Source of the DNA: a bacterium
GTDB taxonomy: Bacteria; Pseudomonadota; Alphaproteobacteria; Rhizobiales; JAKIUO01
DNA length: 37,103 nt
NCBI GenBank assembly: GCA_024228495.1
Contig: JAAETJ010000019.1
Location: 1-37,103, forward strand
Direction of reading: 5' to 3'
Under the pieces are notes generated by a model. It worked only from the letters and a program-made list of their open reading frames with translations. It searched no databases and was not told the DNA's origin. Position numbers and translations under genes: made by a program. Below, piece by piece: positions 15,018 through 22,650 of the stretch (positions are counted from its first letter, which is position 1; every line of letters begins with the position of its first letter).

Positions 15018-16244
15018 TTAACTACGATAATCCGCATTGATGGTGATATATTCGTGGGTTAGATCGCAGGTCCAGATCACCGCCACACCTTCACCAATAC
15101 CCAGACCAACCTTGATCGTAATTTCAGCACCCTTCATATATTGCGCACCCAGTTCCTCATTATAGTCGGGGGAGACTTCCCCGTCTCTGGCGACCTCAAT
15201 ATCTCCAAACCAAATGCCCAGAGAATCGCGATCAGCACGTTCTCCTGCCTTGCCCACCGCCATGATGATGCGACCCCAATTAGGATCTTCTCCAGCCATT
15301 GCTGTTTTGACAAGAGGCGAATTGGCAATCGACAAAGCAACCACTTTTGCTGCCGCATCATGCTCCGCTCCTTCAACCTGCACGGCGATAAACTTGCTGA
15401 TGCCCTCTCCGTCCTTGACGATTTGGTGCGCGAGATCAAGCATCAATGCGCCAAGCGCCTTGCGAAAATCTTCAAGGCGAGGATCATCCGCGTTGCTAAT
15501 CGGCGCAATCCGTGCGGTTCCTGTCGCAAACAAGAGTAAGGTATCAGAGGTCGAGGTATCACTATCTACGGTGATCGAATTGAAGCTGTCCTTGACATAT
15601 TGGCTACAAAGCGCTTGTAAAACATTTTGCGCAATCGGCGCGTTGGTAAAGATAAAGGACAACATGGTCGCCATATCCGGGGCGATCATCCCTGCCCCCT
15701 TGGCAAATCCGTTAATGACGATATCGACACCATCAATCTGCACGGTGCGGGTCGATAATTTAGCAAATGTATCGGTGGTCATTATCGCGCTGGCCGCATC
15801 ATGCCAACCCTCAATATCCGCCTGCGCGGCCAAATCCACCAATAAATGCGTGAAGCGACCTGGATCAAGGGCCTCGCCAATCACGCCGGTAGAAGCAATC
15901 ATCACTTCATGCGCCTCACAGCCCACCGCAAGGGCGGCCTGCTCCGCCGTTCTTTCGACCGCACGGCACCCCTTGATGCCCGTGAAAGCGTTGGCATTAC
16001 CAGAATTTACGACCAACGCGCGGGCCTTACCATGGGCCAGCTGCTCACGGCACCAGTCAACAGCGCTGGAAGAAGTCTTGGATTTGGTCAAGGTACCCGC
16101 CACCACGGTTTGGGGCGCGAGTACAGCCAGCATCAGATCCTTGCGTCCCTGATAACGGATACCCGCTTCGCATGAGGCAAAGCTGACCCCGTCAATCACC
16201 GGCATTGTAGCGAGAATATCTGGTGCAAATGGTGAGGTTTTCAT
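15018..16244 (-). CDS. argJ: Bifunctional ornithine acetyltransferase / N-acetylglutamate synthase ArgJ
   Basis: ArgJ transfers the acetyl group from N-acetylornithine to glutamate, closing the cyclic arginine pathway; many members also use acetyl-CoA. The protein is about 408 residues, normal for the family. Visible landmarks are T-S-S-S-A-V-D-W-C near residue 55, S-G-N-A-N-A-F-T-G, and the autocleavage site [14 protein letters not shown], where the precursor splits before the threonine into alpha and beta chains. The beta chain has D-S-D-T-S-T-S-D and E-D-P-N-W-G-R-I. I chose the ATG at 16244 because AAGGGGGCGGGG precedes it. An ATG ten codons upstream is possible but has no visible ribosome site. 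It is followed by mutT. Confidence 0.95.
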   Translation of the reverse strand: MKTSPFAPDILATMPVIDGVSFASCEAGIRYQGRKDLMLAVLAPQTVVAGTLTKSKTSSSAVDWCREQLAHGKARALVVNSGNANAFTGIKGCRAVERTAEQAALAVGCEAHEVMIASTGVIGEALDPGRFTHLLVDLAAQADIEGWHDAASAIMTTDTFAKLSTRTVQIDGVDIVINGFAKGAGMIAPDMATMLSFIFTNAPIAQNVLQALCSQYVKDSFNSITVDSDTSTSDTLLLFATGTARIAPISNADDPRLEDFRKALGALMLDLAHQIVKDGEGISKFIAVQVEGAEHDAAAKVVALSIANSPLVKTAMAGEDPNWGRIIMAVGKAGERADRDSLGIWFGDIEVARDGEVSPDYNEELGAQYMKGAEITIKVGLGIGEGVAVIWTCDLTHEYITINADYRS

Positions 16245-16377
16245 CCCCGCCCCCTTTTCAAGATGTTTTTCCAATGTCGAGCACTATGCCGACCTTGCAA
16301 TAATGCGCAAGAAGTACCATTGTTTTTGCCAAAGATTAAGCGTGCAGAAATGCACTTGCAACAAAAGGCACGAGATT

Positions 16378-17292
16378 ATGCAGACAATAGACGGGACACA
16401 AGCGGGTCATGGGGCCGAAAATCAGAGTTATGTGACAGACAGCGACACTGAAAATTTTCTCACTGATGTCATAGAGGCATCCAAACAGGTGCCGGTGATC
16501 GTAGATTTCTGGGCACCTTGGTGCGGCCCGTGCAAACAATTAGGTCCCGCTCTTGAAAAAGTCGTCAATGGCTATGGTGGCGCGGTGCGCATGGTAAAGG
16601 TCAATGTCGATGAGAACCAGTCTTTAGCCGGACAAATGGGCGTGCAATCGATCCCTGCCGTGTTTGCGTTCAAGGACGGGCAGCCGGTTGATGGCTTCAT
16701 GGGGGCGCTTGGCGAAAGTGAAATTAAAGCCTTTGTCGACAAGCTTGGCGTCACGGAGGCCCCAGCCGATGACGGGATCGATATTGAAGCCTTGAACATG
16801 GCGCTGGCAGCTGGTGATCTGCAAACCGCTGGCGAAGGCTATGTCGAAGCTTTAAAGCTGGACAAGGAAAACCTGAAGGCCATTGCTGGACTGGCCACCG
16901 TTCATTTGGAGATGAATAATCCGCCTGAAGCTCAGAAAATACTCGATATGGCGCCCGCAGACAAAGCGGATGACCCCTTGCTCAAAACTGTCAAAGCCCG
17001 CCTTGAGCTACTCGCCAAAGCCGCTGATCTGGGCGATGCTGGTGAGCTTGCCGCCAAGCTTGAAGATGACCCCAACGATCATCAATCGCGCTACGACCTT
17101 GCTCTCGCTCTCAATGCATCTGGACAACAAGAAGCAGCGGTACAACATCTTATCGAGATAGTCACACGCAATAATCAATGGAACGAGAGCGCAGCTCGCG
17201 TGCAACTGCTGCAACTGTTCGAAGCCTGGGGTCCAACCGACCCCATGACCATTGAGGGGCGGCGTCTACTTTCCCTTTCCTTGTTCTCTTAA
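16378..17292 (+). CDS. cnoX: Thioredoxin-fold co-chaperone CnoX (YbbN-like) with TPR domain
   Basis: A thioredoxin domain (about 25-130) with an intact W-C-G-P-C-K redox motif (C49, C52) is joined to a TPR-like helical domain (about 140-300). This is the CnoX/YbbN architecture. In Escherichia coli CnoX is a holdase that protects unfolding proteins from oxidation and hands them to GroEL; E. coli YbbN has lost one cysteine of the motif, whereas both are present here, suggesting real redox activity. The ATG at 16378 was chosen because AAAGG precedes it by nine bases; an upstream start would add 25 residues unlike the family. It is divergent from argJ and 38 bases ahead of the Lon-domain gene, so the two probably share a transcript. 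Confidence 0.9.
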   Translation: MQTIDGTQAGHGAENQSYVTDSDTENFLTDVIEASKQVPVIVDFWAPWCGPCKQLGPALEKVVNGYGGAVRMVKVNVDENQSLAGQMGVQSIPAVFAFKDGQPVDGFMGALGESEIKAFVDKLGVTEAPADDGIDIEALNMALAAGDLQTAGEGYVEALKLDKENLKAIAGLATVHLEMNNPPEAQKILDMAPADKADDPLLKTVKARLELLAKAADLGDAGELAAKLEDDPNDHQSRYDLALALNASGQQEAAVQHLIEIVTRNNQWNESAARVQLLQLFEAWGPTDPMTIEGRRLLSLSLFS

Positions 17293-17330
17293 GACATTGT
17301 AAAGACACTAAAAATAGCAAAGGAGCGATT

Positions 17331-18050
17331 GTGATAACGGAGCGCTATAACAAGCTGAGTGATCTTCCTTCAAGCCTACCCGTTTTTCCGCTGCGCGGCA
17401 TCGTCTTGCTGCCTCGCACTGCTCTACCCTTCAACATTTTCGAACCACGCTATCTGGAGCTGATTGATGATGTGCTGGGAGGGCAACGCTTGATCGGCCT
17501 TATCCAGCCCGCTTCAAAAATCCCTCAATCCAGAGAGACCGCAAAAGACGAGCCATTCGAACACGAGAACAGCGAATCCCCGCAAGATCGCAACTGGCCC
17601 CTGCGCAAGGCGGGATGTATTGGCCGCATCACTGGTTTTGAAGAGCAGGAAAATGGCCACATGGCCATCACCCTTACCGGCATTTGCCGCTTCGAGGTGG
17701 AGGCCGAGACTAATCTCACCAAGCCTTACCGTATCTGCGATATTAATTGCGAGCCCTATACCAGCGACCTTGGCGGAAATGAGGAAGAAGACGAAGTTGA
17801 CCGGGAAAAACTTCTTTCCTTGCTTCGCCTATATCTTAACGTCAATGACATGACCGCTGACTGGCGCTCCATTCATCGCTCCTCAACGGATTATCTCGTC
17901 AACACTTTATGTATTCACAGCCCCTATGGCCCAGAAGAAAAACAAGCCCTGCTGGAAGCTAAAACCCTGAAAATTCGCGCTGAAATATTGATGGCGCTAG
18001 CCGAAATGGAAATCGCTTCCAAAAATGAAGGCGGCGGCACATTACAATAA
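17331..18050 (+). CDS. Lon N-terminal (substrate-binding) domain protein, protease-free
   Basis: The 239-residue protein consists of the LON substrate-binding domain (PUA-like plus helical bundle) found at the N-terminus of Lon protease: L-P-V-F-P-L-R-G-I-V-L-L-P, P-F-N-I-F-E-P-R-Y-L-E-L-I-D-D and G-C-I-G-R-I. No AAA+ or peptidase domain follows. This is COG2802, common in proteobacteria but without a settled function; a role in handling damaged proteins is inferred from the domain and from the CnoX gene just upstream. The GTG start at 17331 has AAGGAG seven bases ahead. The frame opens after the CnoX stop, and the small twin-membrane protein follows 54 bases after its stop. Confidence 0.9.
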   Translation: MITERYNKLSDLPSSLPVFPLRGIVLLPRTALPFNIFEPRYLELIDDVLGGQRLIGLIQPASKIPQSRETAKDEPFEHENSESPQDRNWPLRKAGCIGRITGFEEQENGHMAITLTGICRFEVEAETNLTKPYRICDINCEPYTSDLGGNEEEDEVDREKLLSLLRLYLNVNDMTADWRSIHRSSTDYLVNTLCIHSPYGPEEKQALLEAKTLKIRAEILMALAEMEIASKNEGGGTLQ

Positions 18051-18104
18051 TTCTAACTGCCCTTTCAAAAAATCTGTGTTACAATCGCGCAAGGGGAAGA
18101 AGGT

Positions 18105-18296
18105 ATGCTATCTTTAATCAGCATTCTGATCGTGCTTGCCGTCTTCAGTGTTGCTACGATTTTGCTATTCGACCTCGTTAACATGAGCCGCGATGGCTCC
18201 GTCAGCCTGTCGCAAAAACTCATGCGCTGGCGCGTTGGCATGCAATTCGTGGCGATCCTCCTGGTCATGCTCAGTTTTTATTTCAGCACGCCTTAA
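18105..18296 (+). CDS. Twin-transmembrane protein with HIG1-type QRRQ motif
   Basis: This is a 63-residue inner-membrane protein of two hydrophobic helices (about 3-24 and 45-61) joined by a basic loop. The loop contains Q-K-L-M-R-W-R-V-G-M-Q, which fits the Q-x3-R-x-R-x3-Q signature of HIG1 (hypoxia-induced) domain proteins. Mitochondrial relatives (Rcf1/HIGD) associate with cytochrome c oxidase; the bacterial twin-transmembrane proteins are less studied. A strong purine-rich ribosome site (GGGGAAGAAGG) directly precedes the ATG. It lies 24 bases before the rhomboid gene and upstream of etfBA, consistent with an inferred respiratory-chain association. Confidence 0.82.
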   Translation: MLSLISILIVLAVFSVATILLFDLVNMSRDGSVSLSQKLMRWRVGMQFVAILLVMLSFYFSTP

Positions 18297-18320
18297 CAAG
18301 TTCGAGGACCTTTTGCCAAA

Positions 18321-19010
18321 ATGTTTATTCCCCTGCATGACGATAACCCCCTGCGCTCCATTTCATTTCCCTTTGTGACTATGGGACTGATTGTCGTAAA
18401 CGCCTTTGTCTATATCGTCTACCAGAGCGGTCTTGTTTATAATATTGGGCACGCCGGGATCGCTGATATGGCGATCATCCCCTGCCAGTTACTTGGCCTT
18501 GACGTGTGCGCTTCCAGCTCTCAAATGATCGGTGCAACCCCCGAAGCCATCACCCCGATCAGCTATATGTTTTTGCATGGTGGCTGGATGCATCTCATCG
18601 GCAATATGCTGTTTTTATGGGTGTTTGGCGATAATGTCGAAGATGCCATGGGCCATTTCATGTTCCTGATCTTCTATCTGATCTGCGGCGTGCTGGCCGG
18701 GTATACCCACAGCCTTATGGTCCCCGCTTCAAATATTCCGCTGATCGGTGCCAGTGGCGCGGTCGCGGGTGTCATTGCCGCCTATTTAATGCTGCATCCC
18801 AATGTACTTGTCTGGGTGCTGGCCTTTGGCGTGATTTCCCTGAAACTGCGCGCCGTTTTTGTACTGGGTGCCTGGGTCGCCATACAATTTGTCAGCCTGA
18901 TGAACGCCGGACAATCCAGCACTGCATGGTGGGCTCATATTGGCGGCCTTGCAGCCGGTGCACTACTGGTCCTTATTATGCGCCGCCCCAGCGTCAAACT
19001 CTTCCAATAG
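18321..19010 (+). CDS. Rhomboid-family intramembrane serine protease
   Basis: Rhomboids cleave transmembrane substrates inside the lipid bilayer. The 229-residue protein has about six hydrophobic helices and the full active-site set: the loop motif G-W-M-H-L-I-G-N-M-L-F-L-W (H and N of the oxyanion hole), the nucleophile in G-A-S-G-A-V-A-G, and the catalytic histidine in A-H-I-G-G-L-A-A-G. It begins with F-I-P-L-H-D-D-N-P, a start common in alphaproteobacterial rhomboids. It sits 24 bases after the HIG1-like gene and 25 bases before etfB, all co-directional, so one transcript is likely. The substrate is unknown. Confidence 0.94.
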   Translation: MFIPLHDDNPLRSISFPFVTMGLIVVNAFVYIVYQSGLVYNIGHAGIADMAIIPCQLLGLDVCASSSQMIGATPEAITPISYMFLHGGWMHLIGNMLFLWVFGDNVEDAMGHFMFLIFYLICGVLAGYTHSLMVPASNIPLIGASGAVAGVIAAYLMLHPNVLVWVLAFGVISLKLRAVFVLGAWVAIQFVSLMNAGQSSTAWWAHIGGLAAGALLVLIMRRPSVKLFQ

Positions 19011-19035
19011 CAATTCTCGGATAGGCCCTTAGCCC

Positions 19036-19791
19036 ATGAAAATACTTGTGCCAGTCAAGCGGGTCATTGATCCAGATATCCCTGTTCGCATTGACCTTGA
19101 AGGCAAAAACATTGTCAGCGCCAACCAACCTCACGCCCTTAATTCATTCGACGAAGTCGCCCTTGCCAAAGCCGCAATGATGCGCGCTGATAATGTTGCC
19201 AGTGAGATGATTGCTGTCTCAATTGGCGGTGAAAAAACAACCGACACTCTGCGCACTGCTTTAGCGATGGGGGCGGATAGAGCCATTCATATCGTCACAA
19301 ACGAAAACCAAACCCTGCAACCCTTCGATATTGCTGGCATCCTCGCTCATATATTCCGTAAGGAACAGGTTGATCTCGTCTTGCTGGGCAAGCTATCTGT
19401 TGACAGTGATGCGGGTCAGACACCCTCTCTGCTGGCCGGGTTCCTCAACCTGCCTTTACTACCTGATAGTTTCAAAATAGACATAGAAGGCGAGCATGTG
19501 ATCGCCAGCTTTGATCACAGTAATGGGCAGACGCGCGCTCGCGCCGCCCTGCCCGCCATTGTCAGTTGCGAACTGCATCTCGTTGAGCCTCGCCCGGTCA
19601 GCCTGTCCGCCGTGATGAAAGCGCGGCAAAAACCCATTGTTGCCAAAACATTGGAGGAACTTCCCATTGTGCTGAAAAAAAACGTCTCCATTATCAAACT
19701 CAAAGAGCCAATCTCCCGACCAGCTTGCCAGTTTTTTGATAGCGCCCTTGAGCTGGCCGTGCAATTGCGAACGGAGGGCTTATTGAAATGA
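19036..19791 (+). CDS. etfB: Electron transfer flavoprotein beta subunit
   Basis: EtfB pairs with EtfA to take electrons from acyl-CoA and other dehydrogenases and pass them to ETF-quinone oxidoreductase. The 251-residue protein starts M-K-I-L-V-P-V-K-R-V-I-D and contains N-S-F-D-E-V-A-L, A-L-A-M-G-A-D-R-A (the AMP-binding region) and the late A-R-A-A-L-P-A-I-V-S-C, all family landmarks. The length is normal. The stop overlaps the start of etfA by four bases (ATGA), indicating translational coupling for the 1:1 complex. Confidence 0.96.
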   Translation: MKILVPVKRVIDPDIPVRIDLEGKNIVSANQPHALNSFDEVALAKAAMMRADNVASEMIAVSIGGEKTTDTLRTALAMGADRAIHIVTNENQTLQPFDIAGILAHIFRKEQVDLVLLGKLSVDSDAGQTPSLLAGFLNLPLLPDSFKIDIEGEHVIASFDHSNGQTRARAALPAIVSCELHLVEPRPVSLSAVMKARQKPIVAKTLEELPIVLKKNVSIIKLKEPISRPACQFFDSALELAVQLRTEGLLK

Positions 19792-20729
19792 CCACACTCG
19801 TCCTCGCCCCCGATCATAAAAATCAATCGATTGAACCGATCTCAAGGCTTGTAAATGCGGCCCTTAAACTGGGCGAAGAGGTACATGTCCTGACGCTTGG
19901 CGCCATTGACCAGGCTCTGCCACAAGCCATCTCTAAACTGGCCGGTATCACGCAATTGCATATCCTCCCCGCGCCCCCATCTGATGTGCTTGGATTTGAT
20001 GATATAGCCGGGGCCCTACTCCCCTTGATGGGTGAATATCAAGCCTTGATCACCGCCCATACGGGCGCTGGCAAACATATCGCGCTAATATTGGCGGCTC
20101 AATTATCCATCGCGCCGGTAACCGGGATCAGCGCTATCATCGATCGGCAGGTTTTTGAGCGCCCGATCTATGCCGGTTCACTGATTGAGCAAATCTGCAG
20201 CCAGGACGACAAACTCATTGCAACCATCAGAACCGCCAATTTCGAACCCGTCGAGGAACAACGCGCCTGCCCGATCGGCGAGCTGACCGCGCCACCCTCC
20301 AATAAGCAGATCGAAATTCTGGAACATATTGAAACCAATGAGGAGCGCCCGGATCTCTCGCAAGCAGCAATTGTCATTGCCGGGGGGCGCGGTGTAGGCT
20401 CAAAAGAAGATTTTTGCAAACTGGAAGGCTTTGCAGATCAATTGGGGGCGGCACTGGGTGCTTCCCGCATTGCCGTTGATATGGGGTGGGTGCCCCATCA
20501 TTTACAGATCGGCCAGACCGGCGTCCAGATCGCTCCTGATCTTTATATCGCGCTTGGTATCTCAGGAGCCGTCCAGCATCTTGCCGGTATCAAGAATGCG
20601 GGTAAAATCATTGCCATCAACAAGGATGTTGAGGCCCCCATATTCAAGGTCGCAAACTACGGCATGATTGGCGATCTTCATGCTCTATTGCCGCAATTGC
20701 AAAAAGCCCTTGCCGACGAGCAATCTTAG
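19788..20729 (+). CDS. etfA: Electron transfer flavoprotein alpha subunit
   Basis: This is a 313-residue EtfA. The N-terminal alpha/beta domain is followed by the C-terminal FAD domain with G-G-R-G-V-G-S-K-E-D-F, a Q-I-G-Q-T-G-V-Q-I-A-P-D-L-Y segment, I-A-L-G-I-S-G-A-V-Q-H-L-A-G, and the terminal N-K-D-V-E-A-P-I-F-K-V-A-N-Y-G-M-I-G-D. These residues contact the flavin and define the family. It is translationally coupled to etfB through a four-base overlap. A dehydrogenase gene of the same pathway follows after about 120 bases. Confidence 0.96.
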   Translation: MTTLVLAPDHKNQSIEPISRLVNAALKLGEEVHVLTLGAIDQALPQAISKLAGITQLHILPAPPSDVLGFDDIAGALLPLMGEYQALITAHTGAGKHIALILAAQLSIAPVTGISAIIDRQVFERPIYAGSLIEQICSQDDKLIATIRTANFEPVEEQRACPIGELTAPPSNKQIEILEHIETNEERPDLSQAAIVIAGGRGVGSKEDFCKLEGFADQLGAALGASRIAVDMGWVPHHLQIGQTGVQIAPDLYIALGISGAVQHLAGIKNAGKIIAINKDVEAPIFKVANYGMIGDLHALLPQLQKALADEQS

Positions 20730-20851
20730 GCCGATAAACCACTTTAAAAAACAATACTTCTCCCAGATTAAATATTGAGGTAATTCTTAAAGTCGAGAGT
20801 GTTCTAGAAATTTACGTGGGCAAAGCCATAAAATCGTTTGGAGAAAAGACG

Positions 20852-21727
20852 ATGGAAATCAAAAAAGTCGGAATCGTTGGAGCAGGCCAGATGGGCAAGG
20901 GCATTGCCCATGTCATCGCGCTGGCCGGATATGATGTCATGATCAATGATACATCATCGAACGCCTTAAAAGACGCTCTTGTATCCATCGAGCACAATAT
21001 GGCCTATCAGGTCAAAAAAGAAATCATCACACAGGATATGCAAAAATCAGCCCTCGCAAAAATAAGCATAACAACCAGTCTGGATGATTTCACCGACCAT
21101 GACCTGGTCATCGAAGCGATTGCTGAAAATGAGCAGGCCAAGAACGAACTGTTTAAAAAACTCGCAAAAGTGATGAAACCACAAGCCATCATGGCCACCA
21201 ACACGTCCAGCATTTCGATCACCCGTCTGGCCTCAATTTCTGGTCGCCCCGAGCAGTTTCTTGGCATGCATTTCATGAACCCGGTGCCACGTATGGAACT
21301 GGTAGAGCTTATACGCGGTATCGCCACCGAAGACCCCACCTTTAACGCCTCGCGCAAATTCATCAAAAGCCTTGGTAAAATCATTGCCGTTTCCGAAGAT
21401 TTCCCCGCCTTCATGGTCAATCGTATCTTGATGCCGATGATCAATGAAGCGATCTATGTGTTATATGAAGGGGTCGGCTCGGTTCACGAGATTGATCACG
21501 CGCTGGTCTATGGTGCTCATCATCCCATGGGTCCCCTGCAACTGGCGGACTTCATTGGTCTTGATACCTGCCTGTCGATCATGCAGGTGCTTTATGAAGG
21601 ACTGGCCGACAGCAAATACCGTCCCTGTCCGCTGCTGGTCAAATATGTCGAAGCTGGCTGGCTTGGTAAAAAGACCGGTCGAGGCTTTTATGACTATCGC
21701 GGCGACGACCCCGTTCCGACACGGTAG
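20852..21727 (+). CDS. hbd: 3-hydroxybutyryl-CoA (3-hydroxyacyl-CoA) dehydrogenase
   Basis: This 291-residue NAD(P)-dependent enzyme interconverts 3-hydroxyacyl-CoA and acetoacetyl-type CoA esters in fatty-acid or butyrate/PHB metabolism. The Rossmann motif is V-G-I-V-G-A-G-Q-M-G-K-G-I-A-H-V. The catalytic region has M-H-F-M-N-P-V-P (histidine), followed by S-E-D-F-P-A-F-M-V-N-R-I (asparagine), H-P-M-G-P-L-Q-L-A-D-F-I-G-L-D and the end G-R-G-F-Y-D-Y. The start at 20852 was preferred over GTG at 20816 because GGAGA stands just ahead and the extra residues do not fit the family. Its position after etfBA fits a shared acyl-CoA oxidation role. Confidence 0.94.
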   Translation: MEIKKVGIVGAGQMGKGIAHVIALAGYDVMINDTSSNALKDALVSIEHNMAYQVKKEIITQDMQKSALAKISITTSLDDFTDHDLVIEAIAENEQAKNELFKKLAKVMKPQAIMATNTSSISITRLASISGRPEQFLGMHFMNPVPRMELVELIRGIATEDPTFNASRKFIKSLGKIIAVSEDFPAFMVNRILMPMINEAIYVLYEGVGSVHEIDHALVYGAHHPMGPLQLADFIGLDTCLSIMQVLYEGLADSKYRPCPLLVKYVEAGWLGKKTGRGFYDYRGDDPVPTR

Positions 21728-21771
21728 TTTGATCAAGGCGCAAAAGGAAAGAACAATTCAGGGTCTGATCC

Positions 21772-22503
21772 ATGCATCTGTTTGTGACCGAACTTCGCGA
21801 TTTCTACGAAACGCCTCTTGGGGCGGTCGCACGGCGTCTAATCCGGCGTCAGATCCGCAACCTCTGGTCAGATGCAAAGGGCCAGCAAATCGTTGGCCTT
21901 GGCTACGCTCCTCCCTATTTGCGCACTTTTCTCCAACGCACCCCTGTTTGCGCTTTGATGCCCGCTCATCAGGGTGTCACCATGTGGCCAACTGAGGGCC
22001 CTTATAAAGCGGCGCTCATTGATGAAAGCAATCTACCCCTCCCCGACAGCTCCGTCGAGCGCGTGCTAATGGTGCATGCTTTGGAAATGAGTGAGCATGG
22101 CAATGACATGCTGCGTGAATCCTGGCGGATTTTGAAACCTGAAGGCGAGCTGTTACTGATCGTGCCAAACCGGCGCGGTCCGTGGGCAGGGCCAGAGAGC
22201 ACGCCATTTGGTCATGGTCGTCCCTATTCGCGTGCCCAGCTGGAAAAACTTCTTTCTGAAACCAATTTCAATCCACAAGCCTGGCATCCGGCCTTGTTCA
22301 TGCCGCCCTCCCATCGCTCCTTGCTGATCCGCTTCGCCATCGCCTTTGAGCGCACCGGTGCGCGCCTGTGGCCAGCCCTTGCCGGCGTGCATATTGTCTG
22401 TGCTAAAAAACAAGTCTATAGCGGCCTGCTGAAAGAAGAAAAATCCCGCGTTCCAGCCAGACTGGTGCCAGTGCCAAGCGCCATCAGTTTAAGGGAACGG
22501 TAG
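21772..22503 (+). CDS. Class I SAM-dependent methyltransferase-like protein
   Basis: The 243-residue protein has the pattern of a class I methyltransferase. The N-terminal strand is I-V-G-L-G-Y-A-P-P (a weakened glycine-rich SAM loop), then E-S-N-L-P-L-P-D-S-S-V-E-R-V-L-M-V-H-A-L-E, the post-II/III acidic region common in methyltransferase-11 domains, and a later L-R-E-S-W-R-I-L-K-P-E-G-E-L-L-L-I-V-P-N. Substrate and product are unknown. From memory, alphaproteobacterial relatives are often encoded near glyoxalase II; here gloB is in the same window but about 7.5 kb away. It follows hbd by 44 bases in the same direction and probably ends that transcript. The SAM loop departs from G-x-G-x-G, so binding should not be assumed. 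Confidence 0.82.
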   Translation: MHLFVTELRDFYETPLGAVARRLIRRQIRNLWSDAKGQQIVGLGYAPPYLRTFLQRTPVCALMPAHQGVTMWPTEGPYKAALIDESNLPLPDSSVERVLMVHALEMSEHGNDMLRESWRILKPEGELLLIVPNRRGPWAGPESTPFGHGRPYSRAQLEKLLSETNFNPQAWHPALFMPPSHRSLLIRFAIAFERTGARLWPALAGVHIVCAKKQVYSGLLKEEKSRVPARLVPVPSAISLRER

Positions 22504-22555
22504 AGACAAAGCCCTATTGACCCAACTTTATCATTCGCCCCGCTGCCCTTCACTC

Positions 22556-22591
22556 AAAAAATACCCGACACAGGTTTTGCCTGTACCGGGT
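22556..22591 (-). terminator. Intrinsic terminator of the chemoreceptor gene
   Basis: Read on the minus strand, a 12-base arm beginning ACCCGG pairs with a matching arm ending CGGGT across a five-base loop (22563-22591; two internal mismatched positions). It is followed by six T residues (22556-22561). It lies 60 bases beyond the chemoreceptor stop. On the plus strand the downstream sequence is less T-rich, but it may also help end the methyltransferase transcript. Confidence 0.8.
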
Positions 22592-22650
22592 GATATTTGT
22601 TTGTGAGCAATCATCGAACCGATGCTCATAAATCTCGATAAAGTTGTAAA

